Source of the DNA: Dipteris shenzhenensis
Lineage: Eukaryota > Polypodiophyta > Polypodiopsida > Gleicheniales
Assembly (NCBI GenBank): GCA_047967505.1
Contig: CM106538.1
Strand: one strand, 5' to 3'
Length of the DNA stretch: 64,000 nt
Positions 1 through 10,920 of the stretch are shown in pieces. The notes beneath the pieces were generated by a model. That model had not been told where the DNA came from. It worked only from the letters and a program-made list of their open reading frames with translations, and did not search any database. How positions within the stretch are numbered: the stretch's first letter is position 1; every line of letters begins with the position of its first letter. The position numbers and the translations under genes are program-made.

Positions 1-480
1 ATATTCACAAATTTAAATCAAATCAATTCCAAAAGCAAAACGAAGTTTAAGAAACCGTTTAGTAACCATTTTCCTACACTTTTGAACTATACATTCTAAC
101 CCAAGTTCACCCTCCTTCTTACTAGCCACCATATAATTCCAATCTATGGCATGCCATTTCTCCCTCCATACAAAATTTCTAATATACCTGTCCATTTTAT
201 TTAGTGCATTATTAGAGAAACGAAAGGTAGAAATTACATACAGTGGGATAGACATCAATACTTGTTTAGCAACAACTACCTTGCCTGCAAGAGACAGTTT
301 GGAATTCTCCCATGTGGCAAACTTACTCTGCATCTTAGATTTTTTAAACGAAGAAAACATCCAACAGGGCATCCTAAATATTTGATAATTACATTAGCTC
401 TGATCCATCTGAAAGAAAACCTTGTATACCATTTAGGTAAGGCATCCCACCCCAACCAAGCTGCTATGGTTTGTCTTGAT
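1..480 (-). pseudogene. LINE (non-LTR) reverse transcriptase C-terminal fragment
   Basis: Relic of the region just after the RT palm of an L1-type plant LINE. On the minus strand one frame carries KLSLAGKVVVAKQVL and RYIRNFVW, the usual 'LAGR..L.K.VL..IP.Y' and 'FLW' block after the RT core. A second frame just upstream (about 390-440) carries KYLGCPVG, the family's 'YLG.P.G' motif. The two motifs lie in different frames, so at least one frameshift is present, and no catalytic YADD is in the window. It may continue past the left edge. It cannot encode a working enzyme. Confidence 0.8.
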
Positions 481-1278
481 TGATTTTGGGGGGAAAAAAT
501 GGACACCGAGGCAAGGAGGCAAATTTTGGACAGTGAGGCAAATTGGAGTGCGGACCTCTATGGACTCCTTGAAGAGGGGTGTCAAATCAGGAGAACCTTT
601 GAGGATGAGTGGAGTGGGTGTCAAATTGATGAGTGGCAAGGGAGGAGGGACTTGGGAGGTTGGAGAGTGACCAATTGTCAAGAAAAGTTTTTTTACATGA
701 CTAGCCTAGAGTAATTTTAAGCTATTCGAGTTGATATTGAGCCACTTGTCATGATTTTAGTGGGTATTTAAGAAGCCAATAAAATATGATTTTGCATCTA
801 TGAAAAGAACAAACTCAAAAATTCTATGAAAAACACAAACGTAGAAAGTTCTCGAAAAGCAAAGCTCTATAAAATACCACTTCGCTAAAAGTAATAGTGT
901 AGTGACAAAGCTATGGATCCAAGTGAGAGTGACAAGGATGACTATTACGGATTCGAAGCTAATAAAGACCAGTAGCACCTGTTGATTCAAATTGTAGCTA
1001 TTCTTTTGCCTGCTTATTTCCTAGGAGACTTTGACGTAGCTATTGCTTGCTTTGGTTTATTAGTCCATTCCGAAAGTAGAAAAATCAGTCTCGTGATGGT
1101 ATCATTTTTGTCCCTCCTTCACCTTGGCCTCACCCAAAATCAATTTTCCCTGGTCCTTTGAGCTTGACCTTTCCACAATGATCTCAATGGAATCATCCCC
1201 ACTTCATTGGTAGCTTTGCACTCTCATACGTGACCAGACCTCTCAAGTAACAATCTGAGCAGTGAAGCATCTGCTCTC
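481..1278. other. Unassigned non-coding stretch
   Basis: I see no convincing gene, repeat or element end here. Short open frames exist on both strands but show no motif. It separates the LINE relic from a weak copia-like fragment. Confidence 0.5.
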
Positions 1279-1731
1279 ATGAACTCTGCCTTTCTATGCT
1301 ACTTCAACTTTCCTATAATGATAGGACTAGCTGTATGCCTCCTAACCTTTCAAAGAAGTTTGGGCCGAAATCATTTGAAGGGTTGTGCAAGCCTTTTGCA
1401 TGCTGCTATAGTTCATAATCAGTCAAGGCATTCCAAATCAAAGATGTACGCATCCATTATAGTTGGTGTGATTGTCAGAACTGCTATGATGCTATTGGGT
1501 TTGCTCGTAGCAACTTTATCGTGTAGGAGGAAAGCTACATTTGTTGCAAAGAAGGTTCCCATGGAGGAGAAATATGTCTCTGCTTCATTATCTTTTGAGA
1601 CAGCTTATGGTATGTGGTTGGCTAACATCAAATATTTGGCCTTCGTTCCAGTGGTGATATTTGAAAAGCCTTTATGGAACCTGGGAGATGCAATTGAAGC
1701 ATTGGAGAAGGTGGAGTCACCATGGCATTGA
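1279..1731 (+). pseudogene. Possible Ty1/copia RNase H remnant (weak)
   Basis: A 150-codon open frame whose C-terminal third (TFVAKK, then EEKYVSASLSFETAYGMWL) loosely follows the copia RNase H tail 'T.A.SS.EAEY.A....EA.WL'. Upstream, no DWAGD-type motif or RT core is recognisable. If the assignment is right it is an isolated, heavily decayed scrap. It may equally be a chance open frame. It has no neighbouring copia pieces on the same strand. Confidence 0.28.
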
Positions 1732-1906
1732 TGAGGTTGGAACTGAGGGAGGGGATGAGGAGTTGAAGTGGTATAGGTGGGAGGAGGAAGAGAGGTTGAG
1801 GGAGAGGAGGAGGGACTCATAGGGTTTGGTTGAAGGAGCCATGGAGTTGAAGGGGAGAGGACTGGTTGGTGCATTGGGCATGAGCTATGAGAGGAAAGAA
1901 GAAGAG

Positions 1907-1945
1907 TGGAGGAGGAGGAGGAGGAGGAGGAGGAGGAGGGAGGAG
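1907..1945 (+). repeat. (GGA)n purine trinucleotide repeat
   Basis: Near-perfect AGG/GGA triplet run inside a longer purine-rich stretch (about 1740-1960). The arginine- and glutamate-rich frames over it are artefacts of the repeat. Confidence 0.9.
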
Positions 1946-2082
1946 CAGAAGGACGTCATGGTGGAGGACGAAGAGCAGCCCATGATTTCAGTATGCGAGT
2001 TGCAATAGAGGCTATAACCACATACCTTGCATCCATTTTCTAGTTTGCTTTTATAGGCCATCAGTACCCCCATAGCCAAGTC

Positions 2083-3010
2083 TCACGGTAAAATTCCACC
2101 CACAAATACATATGCAAGTGAGTGCTTGTGATACAATCTAATACTAACTAAGGAAGACAGGTTTTCCAAATCTCCATTTTTGTTGGGGATGGCTTGCGTG
2201 TTGAAGTAGTAGTGCTTCAATCGGCTCCCATTTATGGTTGTGTTGAATTGGACTCCATCCAATGTTTCTAGCAGCACAGCTCTGATGGGATTCATTTTTC
2301 TTACTCGATAGTGTCCTTAACCTAGATACTTGAGTTTTCCCTTGTGTACTTTGGCATTGTATAACAAGATTAGGTCACCTTCCTTGATGTCTTTGGCTTT
2401 AAGATTTCTATCAAACCATGCCTTTCTTTTGCATTTTTTTGTTTGTCATGGCATGGTAGGTGACTAATCTGGTCTCTGTATGCTTCTCCAATTGATAAAG
2501 TCTTTCTTTCAGGGATGCATGTCCTCTCATGCGTTCTTGTACTACTATGCGTAGGCTTGTTATTACAAATTTTAGTGGGGCCACAACTTCAAGGCTGTAC
2601 ACCAATTGAAAAGGTGTATTCCCTGTACTGACCTTGATTGTGGTTTGGTATGCCCATAAGGCTACATTTAGTTTCTCTACCCAATCAGAACATTGTGGTA
2701 CTACTACCTTAGTGAGGATAATGCATAATATTTTGTTGGTGGATTCGGTCTGTCCATTCCCTTGGGGGTAGTAGGGTGTGCTTTTCTATGGATTACCATA
2801 AAGCCAGACAAGAGTTCTTGGATTACCTCATTGACAAAATGCGTGCCTCTATCCGACACAATTTCAATGGGGCATCCGAACTCAAGATTGTCATGATCTC
2901 ATGAGGAATTACACATCTTCTTAAAACCTAGTCCTTTCCCATCTTGTATAGTTGTCCGACAATGATTTGATAGGGTGCAACTTTTAAAATTAGTTTTCTG
3001 GCATCCACTA
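2083..3010 (-). pseudogene. Ty3/gypsy integrase relic (gypsy-1)
   Basis: On the minus strand near 2800-2885 the frame reads IEIVSDRGTHFVNEVI, matching the integrase core segment that carries the second catalytic Asp and the conserved F.N. About 2411-2605 follows with YSLEVVAPLKF and SLRIVVQE, the 'Y..E...P.E...P' spacer after the core. About 2083-2295 gives AVLLETLDG and GSRLKHYYFN, like the GPY/F C-terminal domain ending 'LKRYY'. Frames switch at least twice and stops interrupt the core. The N-terminal HHCC region is not resolved. The enzyme would insert cDNA; this copy is dead. Confidence 0.8.
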
Positions 3011-3044
3011 CTTTCATTTTAGGGGGTGGTATTCTTGCCATTAA

Positions 3045-4790
3045 CTACCCAATGATATCTGCATACCAATCTAGAATAGCATCTATCTGAAATAGTGTGG
3101 CATCTGGCAAGTCATCTTCTACTCCAGTGGCTTCTTCTCTCAACTTGACATGAGACATGTGATTGTTATGTGATCGGCAATGTAGTGTTGGGCACCTTTG
3201 CGGACCACTATTTTGAAGTTGAATTCTTGAAGCAAGAGGAGCCATATGGTTATTCTTCCTATTGTACATGGATGGTTCACAAGATAAAGCAATGCTTGAT
3301 GGTCAGTGTAGAGGACAAAATCATTTGCCAATAGATAGTGCCAAAATTTCTTAACATTATACACAATTGCTAGGGATTCTCTTTCTATGGTGGTATAGTT
3401 GATCTCTGCATCATTGAGTTGTTGACTGGCAATTTAGAATGGGTAGTCTTTCTTATGTTCACTAGGTTGACAAAGCACACTCCCAATTGCATACTTGGAT
3501 CCATCAGTATGAACATGAAAATCAATATCCCAATTGGGACATATAAGGATGGCTGTTGTGATTAGGTGCCACTTCAAAAGCTCAAAGGCTTGGTCGCACT
3601 CTTCTGTCCATAAGAATTCCACTAATAATTTGTAAAGTGGTCTGGCTATCATGGCATACCACAAGATAAATCTTCTATAATAGCCAACATGTCCCATAAA
3701 GACTTGTACACATTTGGAATTTATAGGAGGAGGCAATTCCATGATGATTTTGATTTTGTCCATGTCATGTGCAATCCCATGTTGAGAAATGATGTGTCCC
3801 AAAACAACTCCGTGGGTGACCATGAATAAGCATTCTGTTGGATTTAGGGAGATGCCATACTCCCTACATTTGATTAGTACTGCTTCAAGACATTTAAAGT
3901 GGTCTTTTTTGTTCGAGTCATCCAAGAACACCTGTAGAAACTTATTCAGAAAGGACTTGAAAGCTGTGAACATGACCCGCTGGAATGTGGCCAGGGGATT
4001 ACAAAGGCTAAATGGCATGACTCTATAGCCAAATATACCCCATTTTGTAGCAAATGCTATTTTTTATTGGTGAGCAGGAGCAATTCGTACTTGGTTATAG
4101 CCACTGAAGCCATCCAAGAAGCTATATATCTCAAATTCTACCACCTTTTCCAACACTCTTTCTGTTAAGGGTAGGGGATAATGATCCCTAATTGTGGCGG
4201 CATTCACATTCTTTAAGTTAACGCATATTCTTAGATTCTTGTTGCGTTTAGGCACGATGATGATGGGTGAACCCTAATCAGTGTGCTCGATCTCATAGAT
4301 GAATCCAGCATCTAAGAGTTTTTCCAGTTCGTCATAAATCATGGTGTCATATTTTGGATTTATTCGATAAGGTCCACATACCTTAGGGTGGGCACCTTCC
4401 CTTATAGGTATCATGTGTACTGCCACTTCTGGTGACATTCCTTTCATTTCCTTGTATGACCATGCTAGGCAATCTCAGTATTCCATTAGTAGTGCTTTGA
4501 GCTTGGTTTCATCTTCCTGTGTAAGCTGTTTCCCAATGAAAACCAAATTTTCTTCCTCCCCTTCAAGGGCGAGGTTTATTGTTCGAGTTTTTGTTGGTCC
4601 CTCATAGATTGGAGTCTCTCCAATGCTATCGGTTTCTTGAACTTCAGATTCTCTTAGTGGTCTTGGCATTGCTATGGGAACACTACCACTTGTGTAGTTA
4701 TTGAAGTACTTCGGCACTTCTCGAATATCAGCCTCTGATGGTGTTGAACTAGCCTGACATGTGCTATGGGTACTGGATGGCATAGTATCA
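3045..4790 (-). pseudogene. Ty3/gypsy reverse transcriptase and RNase H relic (gypsy-1)
   Basis: Minus-strand order: a linker ending in ETKLKALLMEY (about 4475-4783); RT fingers with ICVNLKNVNAAT, HYPLPLTE and SFLDGFSGYNQVRIAP (4064-4255); then palm and thumb with MPFSLCNPLATFQ, VFLDDSN (catalytic, FLDD for YxDD), VLGHIISQHGI and GHVGYYRRFI, leading into HTDGSKYAIGSVL of RNase H (3434-4018). The RNase H continues with YTDHQALLYLV and LLLLQEFNF (3140-3364), and a frameshifted tail DDLPDATLF...WYADII (about 3050-3110) is the tether to integrase. Several frameshifts and stops make this a pseudogene. Confidence 0.88.
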
Positions 4791-5264
4791 TTAACTAATT
4801 TTTGAGGCTCTTAGGGACTTTCTTTTTCTGTAGTCTTTTGATCGAGCTTCGTCTGCACATGTGGCTTATACTTTCAAAACTTCTTATGTTAGGAACTGTG
4901 GGGTAATTTTTCCACTGGCAAAGTATTCACAAGTAAGGGTTCAAATCCATCAGTTGACCATTCAAGAGGAGGTGGCTCAGATTTTGAGGGAGCTAGCTTG
5001 GAAAGATACAATTTGATGATCCTAATTTGGACTCGTTCGAGCTCATTGTTCGGCCTTGGCTACAGGTGATATCCTCTAGCTTTCTTACGGGATCTTTTGC
5101 TTTTATTCAACTTCGAGAAGCTCGACCACCATTAGGGCATGCAGAATGACTAAGTCATTGTCAAAGACTTGATCTTCAAATTGAGCATTCTCAGCCTCAA
5201 TTTCAAGGTCCCAAGGAATATATGAGGCCTTATTAGTATGGGTACCTTCTTCAAGTTCATTATT
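4791..5264 (-). pseudogene. Linker between protease and RT of gypsy-1
   Basis: Lies between recognisable protease and RT on the minus strand. Translated pieces are acidic and low in motifs, with several stops. Taken as pol spacer by position only. Confidence 0.45.
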
Positions 5265-6053
5265 CTACTCAAGATCAACCATAAAGAATGGAACCTCTAG
5301 ATCAATTGGTTCTTCATGTGTGAGTGGAGGATCTACCTGCATGACCTTAGCATCAATTTGCAAGAAGATGGGGTCTAGTGAATGGCAGTTGTCAATGGTT
5401 GCCAATGCTTGTATCCAATTATTGACATTGCTTTGTATATTGCCCGCTATGGCATGTTGTTGCAAGGGAGCTAATTTGCTGGACATCATCGTTGAAGAGG
5501 TTTCATCCAATGCTCTGTGCACAATTGGTTTTATTGCTCCTGTCTCCACATTGACATTGACTGCGGTGTCGTGATTTTGGATTGTTAGTCTATCAGTTCC
5601 CCAATCATGGAGGACTGATGCTTCATGCAACCAAGGATGCCCGAGCAAGATTTGATAGGATTTCTTGGGGAGATCCAAGATTGTGAATTGAAGGAAAAAG
5701 TGGACCCTTGTGACTTTTGTTGACACGTGATTCACTATTCCCAAGGGTTTTTCCCATGAATCATTGGCAAGGCGTATGTTGAAATTAGCCTTTTACATTG
5801 GTGGGAGACCCATTTCATCGTAGAGCTCCTTGGATAGGACATTTACACCTGCTCCACCATCCACTATGTCTTGGACTTCATCATATGCCTTGTGGATCAA
5901 AGGCATAGTGATGTTGCATGTGTCATCTCTCTCTCCCATCTGCATAGGGATATCTTCTATGTCTTTGATAGGTGGAGGGGGATTTGCGAGTTCAATAAAA
6001 CTCTCCCAGAGATTGGGACAATTACGTAATAGGATTCCAATGGAAATTGACAC
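5265..6053 (-). pseudogene. Retropepsin-like protease relic (gypsy-1)
   Basis: The 5793-6053 frame ends in DIVDGGAGVNVLSKELYDEMGL, the active-site flap region of a retroelement aspartic protease, with DGGA where D[ST]GA is usual. The next frame (5265-5744) carries YQILLGHPWLHEA and DWGTDRLTI, matching the 'ILGRPWL....A..D......L.' second conserved block. The two halves are in different frames, separated by about 50 nt. Such proteases cut the Gag-Pol polyprotein. The same DGGA variant occurs in the neighbouring gypsy-2 protease, so it looks lineage-typical rather than a lesion. Confidence 0.82.
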
Positions 6054-6419
6054 ATGGCAACTTAGAATGCTAGAGAGTGCGGCTCCTTCAAGTTGTGGCG
6101 ATACATTATGTTGCGGGTTTTGTTGTCAAAACAGAGGCTCAAGTACAATATCAACACTTGGTGGGGCCAAGTCAGGGATTTTGGATCTTGTGCTTGCTTC
6201 TCAGCCTCAAATTGAGCTTGTTCCTTTTGTACCCATTGTTGAAGGGCCTGAAATCAACCCTTCTCCACTTTTGCATTTGGGTATGAAGCTTCTTTTATTT
6301 AAGGCTCGGGAGTTAATATGGATGAGATTGGCAGAGGTAGAGGCACTTGTGCTTTCTTTTGAAGAAGTCATCTTGATTGAATTGGAATATTAGGGTATTT
6401 GGTGGCCTCTTTTCGCTAG

Positions 6420-7807
6420 CGCGTAATTACATTCTTAGCTTCATACTCAAATGGCAAATCCACTTCCTCGGCTTGAAGTTGTTACATTGGAACTGCAGGA
6501 GGAGCTGGATTTGGCACTCTTGGATATGGTCATCGATTTGGATTCTTGAGTAACTGTGGAACTTGTGATGGGAATAGGATTCAACCTCAAAGCTGGGGGC
6601 ACTTGTGCAAGTGTCGGTTGCCTCTGTACACACTGGTATTGGTGTCGATTGGTATTGTTGAGGTCGGGGCGGGTTGTTGCGCATGTTGAAGATGCAACTA
6701 TTTTCATCATGGCCACTGACTACGCAGATATGGCACCACAACCTTGGCGGTGGATTTGCTTATGTAGTGATCTTGGCTCTTAGGACCGAGCATTGATTTG
6801 CTGTATGATTGGCCATGCAGTGTGGGCACCATACATTTTCTTGCCATGGATAAGTTTGAGGTGGCAGCTAAGACATGTGAAGCTTCTGTTCCATGGCTTG
6901 CATCATTTCTTCTTTTACCTTCATGGTCATGGCCTCTAGAAGATCTTCATTAGACGTTTCGACTGTGGACTTGGATTTCCCCTTTTTAGAGCACTTATCT
7001 CATGCACTGGCTCTTCCATCATCATTGCAGGTGTCACAGTCAGTCATGCCATCCTCAATGTTAATGGTGGTTGCTCCATGAGCAGCACTGAATGTTTCGT
7101 AAACTGCTAATGTTTTTCATGTCTTTGCAGATTTTCTTCCTTAGGCCTACAATGAACCAGGCCATGAGGTACTTAGCATCAGGGCGTGGGTTACATTTGG
7201 TAATTAAGTGTTTCGTCTTGCCCAGCTACGTGCGTACATCTTCTCGGCAACCTTGTTCGAGCTTGCTTAGTTGGAGAGCGGGATCATCTTGTACTCTCTT
7301 CGTTTGAAAGCACCTCTTGAATTCAATTTGCAGCAAGTCCCATGTGGCTCTTTCTTCCACTAGGAGGTCTAAGTACCATTCTGAGGCTTCATCGATTAAG
7401 GCCATGGGGAACCAGGCAACCTTGGTTTCACTGTATGCGGCATCAAAATGCTAGAGGAATCAGGTTGGATCGCCCCTACCATTGTCTTTGGAAAGTACGA
7501 GTTTGCCCAGGGGGCACTTGCCTTGATTGTTATTATTGTTGCCAAAATTGTTGCAAGGGTTAAAGAAATTGTTCCCCTTTGCTTTGAGTTCAAGATCCCC
7601 ATCATCGCGATGGCACCCGACCATGTCGTGTTGTGGAGGAGTCAGAGGGATTTCTTGAATTTCAAGGGGAGAATTGGGGTAGAGGGTTGTCAGAGGTGTT
7701 GGCCGGAGCATAGTTGCATGCAGATTTGGTGAGTGTAGTTGTCGATGGCGGCCGGAGCATAGTTGCATGCAGATTTGGCGAGTGGTGGATGGGTGTCTCT
7801 GTCGCAA
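6420..7807 (-). pseudogene. Ty3/gypsy Gag relic with CCHC zinc knuckle (gypsy-1)
   Basis: On the minus strand about 7300-7420 reads WFPMALIDEASEWYLDLL, followed by WDLLQIEFKR: the retrotransposon Gag capsid helix block ('A..WL..L......TW..L...F...F'). Near 6700-6740 is a zinc knuckle, CHICVVSGHDENSC, an exact CX2CX4HX4C. The right-hand N-terminal part (7460-7807) is Asn-rich. It contains a 49-bp direct duplication (copies starting near 7703 and 7752) that adds a repeated peptide. Stops and frameshifts separate the blocks. It would have formed the particle shell. Confidence 0.8.
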
Positions 7808-9658
7808 GTGCGGGTGTTGATGTAGTTGTGTTAGGGGGTTAGAGATGCATTAGTGTTGTAGGGACATTGTGTTAATCATGTGCCTAGGATTGTCCCACAT
7901 TTGTAGGGAAATGTGTTGGTGCAGATGGATCGCCAATCGGAGGTCACGGCAGAAAGTTATGAGCAAATTAGTGCAAAAAGAGGCCCACAAAGGGGCACAA
8001 ATTAACGAGTGCTAGGGATGCCTAAATGATGTGTAATGGGCTGGAACAATGCCTTGTAGCATAGTGTTTTTGTGTGTGAAACCATGGTTCAAACGGGGTT
8101 CAATTTGGCCACCAAACCGACGAGTTACGAAGGGTTAAATTGGCCTGAAATGTGGCCTTTTTGTGTGTTGGGGGGGTCTCTTAATCAAAGGTTTGGTGTG
8201 AATGGGCTTTAAGTCTAACTGAGGGAGGAGGGGAGGGAGGAGATGGAGGCGGTGAGCAGAGGCAGGCAGCAAGCAGGAGGGAACGCCACCACAGGCGGGC
8301 GAGGTGGGGCGGGGTGGACAGGCGGGCGTTGCCCCTCTGTTTTCGAGTAGTTTCGTCTCGGCTGTCGGTGGCGTGTCATCAGTTGGCAGGCGGGCGGGCG
8401 ACTTTGTGTCACCATCGAGCCGGTGGCCTTAGGCCCTTAGAAGGTAGGAGGGAGTTAGGGGCGGGGTGGAGAGGGGGGGCGGGGGGGATCGAGGGGGGGG
8501 CGAAGGCGAGGGGGGGGGCATGGAGGGTGGGGGGAGGGAGAGGGGGGGGGGGGGGAGGGAGGGAAGGGAGGGAAGGTGGGGAGAAAGGGGGGATGGAGGG
8601 ATGGGGGGTGGTGGAGGGGGGGGATGGAGGGTGGGGGTGGGGGTGGAGATGGAGAGTGGGGTGGTGGTGGAGAGGGGGGGGGGGTAGAGATGGAGAGGGT
8701 GGTGGTGGTGGAGAGGGAGAGGGTGGTGGTGGTGGAGAGGGAGGGGGGTGGGGGTGGGGGTGGGGGTGGGGGTGGGGGTGGGGGTGGGGGTGGAGATGGA
8801 GAGGGTGGTGGTGGTGGTGGTGGAGACGGAGGGGGGGGAGTAGAGAGAGAGAAGGGGTGGTGGAGAGAGGGGGGGTGGGAGGGGGGGGGGGGGGGCGGGG
8901 TGAAGGTGGAGAGGGGGGGTGTGTGGAGATGGAGAGGGGGGTGGTGGTAGAATGGGTGGGGGGGGGGGGGTGGTGGAGAGAGGGGGGGTTTTGTGAGGCG
9001 GGGCACTGGTGGTGGAAACTTGATGGACGAAAAACTTTGATGGAAATTCAAAGGGAGGAGGAGATGGTCACCTTAATGCTCTCCAAGTCTTTCTCGATGT
9101 AACAGGATTGTTGAGGCAAATGGATGGTGGGTGGATGGCTAGGTTATTGCTACGAGAAGGGCTCAAAATAACTCACTATGTGAGGATGGGAGTAGGGTGG
9201 TGGTCGATGGAGAGGGAGGAGGGTCTTGCATAGGGCTCGGAATGGGGAAGAGGATGGAGTCTAGATGTGAAAGAAGAAGAATAAGGGGGTGGAGTGGGCT
9301 TTTATAGGAATGGGTGTAGGGTTAAGGTCAACAAACCCTAAACTCTTCCTGGGCCATAACTTTTCATGGTTAGCTCGGATCGCTCTTCTGTAAAAAGATG
9401 AAAAGTTTGAAATTGGGAGCTCTACACATTTGTGTCCATTACCTAGCCTGATTTGTTCTTCAAGTGGCTTCTTTTTAAGAAATAAAGAAAATTTCTTAAG
9501 GTAGCAACCCAAGGTTGCTGCTTGGGGATGATATGTTTGGCTAGAGTTGGAAAAAAAATTCTCTCCTCACCCTTGAGTGTTATGTTCGTGAAAGTTCATA
9601 GTAGTTCATTTTTTACACATACTTGTGTATGTTTACTCATTACTTGAGACACTAGACT
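7808..9658 (-). other. Untranslated leader of gypsy-1 between PBS and Gag
   Basis: About 1.85 kb with no domain on either strand. Its middle is the G-run tract (8455-9000). The remainder is mixed sequence with short frames. The long leader is inferred from position between the PBS-like site and Gag; an unrecognised insertion is possible. Confidence 0.45.
8455..9000 (+). repeat. Extreme G-run tract with (GGGGGT)n minisatellite
   Basis: Over 500 bp of almost pure G, A and T with long G-runs on the plus strand, including 8742-8795 where GGGGGT is tandemly repeated about eight times. The open frames over it translate to poly-Gly on one strand and poly-Pro on the other and are repeat artefacts. 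Many runs of four or more G with short spacers meet the simple pattern for G-quadruplex formation. On the gypsy-1 sense strand this would be a C-rich leader. Confidence 0.9.
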
Positions 9659-9675
9659 CCCCGACAGTGGCACCA
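9659..9675 (-). promoter_or_regulatory. Primer binding site-like sequence of gypsy-1
   Basis: Minus-strand reading is TGGTGCCACTGTCGGGG, two bases inside the candidate LTR edge at 9678. It resembles the plant gypsy PBS TGGCGCCGTTGCCGGGG, complementary to the 3' end of tRNA-Asp, with about four differences. Position and TGG start support a PBS; primer identity is tentative. Confidence 0.6.
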
Positions 9676-10139
9676 AATGTTGGCTCTTTCCCACAGCTTC
9701 TATAGGAAGAGCAGGGTATTCTCAGTATGTAGGGTTTCGAGGCTTTTTGTCACCTACAGATATTTCGGAGTTGTCGTTGTAGTATAAGTGTAGCTTAGGA
9801 CCTTGAGTCGTATTCCGGTAAGAGACGTAGGCTTAAGTGTGGTAAGCAAACATAGAGCATGCATGTGTGAAAGGGACATGCATCATCATGGGGTAGTAAA
9901 GGCTTTCACCTTCATTGGGGGTTGAAGGGTTTAGGGGGAGTTTGAGGGTTAGAGGGAGGTTCAGGGTTTAAAAGGAGGTTCCAAGGTTTAGAGGGAGTTC
10001 TAGAGTTTAGAAGAGTTTCAAGGTTCATGAGTAGGATCCAAGGTCCAAGGTAAAGTGCATGGCAGAGAACTCATCTCCCTCGTAGATCATGGAGGTCAAG
10101 GGTTGAGGGACTAAGGGTTTAGGGGGAGCATGAAGAAGG

Positions 10140-10375
10140 TGTAAGAGCATGGGGGGGAAGGAGAGAGAGGAGAAGGGAGGAGGAGGAGGGAGGAGGAGAA
10201 GGGAGGAGGTGGGAGGATGAGAAGGGAGGAGGAGGAGCGAGAGGAGGAGGAGGGAGGAGGAGAGGGAGAGGAGGGAGGAGGAGAAGGGAGGAGGAGGAGG
10301 AGGGAGGAGGAGAGGGAGAGGAGGGAGGAGGAGGAGGGAGGAGGAGGAAGAGAGGGAGAGGATGGGTTGCAAGGT
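10140..10375 (+). repeat. GGA/GGGA purine-rich tract
   Basis: About 235 bp almost entirely G and A, built from GGAGGAGG and GAGAGGGAG words. The Arg/Glu- and Pro/Ser-rich frames over it are artefacts. Confidence 0.88.
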
Positions 10376-10695
10376 TGGAGGAGAGGTGAGGAGGAGTTGC
10401 AAGGTTAGGACATGGTTTTGGATGTGGAGTGCAAGGAAACATGGACACTTGGAGACAATTGCTTGGAATACCAAAGTAGAACTCAACACAATGCCCCAAA
10501 GAGTGTGGGCTTCATTCCATTATGGGGTATTTATACAAGTTGGAGAGCTTCTCTCTCTGCATGTAGGGATTGTAAGACATTCTCTCTCTACATGTAGAAC
10601 TTGCATATAGAAGTTGCATGTAGTATTCACATGTTGCATGTAGGAGTTGTATGTAGAACTTGCATGTAGAACATGTACGTAGGAATCGTAGGTAG

Positions 10696-10907
10696 GACTT
10701 GCATGTAGAACATGCATGTAGGAGTTGCAAGTAGAACTTGCATGCTGAGGATTCCTAAGAGAGATTATTCCTAGCCTTATGCAAGTATAAGCTCCATGTA
10801 GGACTTGCATGTAGAACATGCATGTAGGAGTTGCAAGTAGAACTTGCATGTTGAGGATTCCTCAGAGAGACTATTCCTAGCCTTATGCAAGTACAAGGGG
10901 AGCTTTG
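10696..10907 (+). repeat. 106-bp tandem duplication
   Basis: Two copies starting at 10696 and 10802 (gacttgcatgtagaacatgc...), differing at a few bases. Each contains shorter sub-repeats of 'ttgcatgtagaac', which also extend left to about 10575. It lies inside the candidate gypsy-1 LTR. Confidence 0.85.
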
Positions 10908-10920
10908 CCGCTACTCTACA

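Larger units (their letters stand above)
2083..10920 (-). mobile_element. Degraded Ty3/gypsy LTR retrotransposon, minus strand (gypsy-1)
   Basis: Read on the minus strand from right to left: candidate 5' LTR (9678-10920), PBS-like site (9659-9675), long leader with a G-rich tract, Gag with zinc knuckle, protease, RT, RNase H and integrase. This gag-PR-RT-RH-INT order defines Ty3/gypsy. Many stops and frameshifts break every domain. No copy of the LTR is visible left of 2083, so the 3' end is missing or unrecognisable. Right of the LTR lies a copia Gag relic on the same strand, so the element may have inserted into it. Both ends remain uncertain. Confidence 0.75.
9678..10920 (-). repeat. Candidate 5' LTR of gypsy-1
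   Basis: Begins TGTTGGCTC beside the PBS-like site and could end CTACTCTACA at 10920, giving TG...CA termini and about 1.24 kb. The right edge is chosen because copia Gag homology starts just beyond it. It holds a run of degenerate 'gggtttagaggga' repeats (9930-10020), a GGA-rich purine tract (10140-10375) and a 106-bp tandem duplication. No second copy is in the window, so the assignment rests on structure alone. Confidence 0.42.

Noticed and set aside
1826-2008. Arg/Glu-rich 60-codon frame
   Set aside because: Created by the GGA repeat.
5830-6393. 187-codon plus-strand frame
   Set aside because: Antisense to the gypsy-1 protease block; no motif of its own.
8314-9102. Long open frames (up to 262 codons) on both strands
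   Set aside because: Poly-Gly and poly-Pro products of the G-run tract; no codon structure or motif.
9900-10020. Telomere-like TTTAGGG repeats
   Set aside because: Only degenerate 'gggtttaga' words of irregular spacing; no run of exact repeats.
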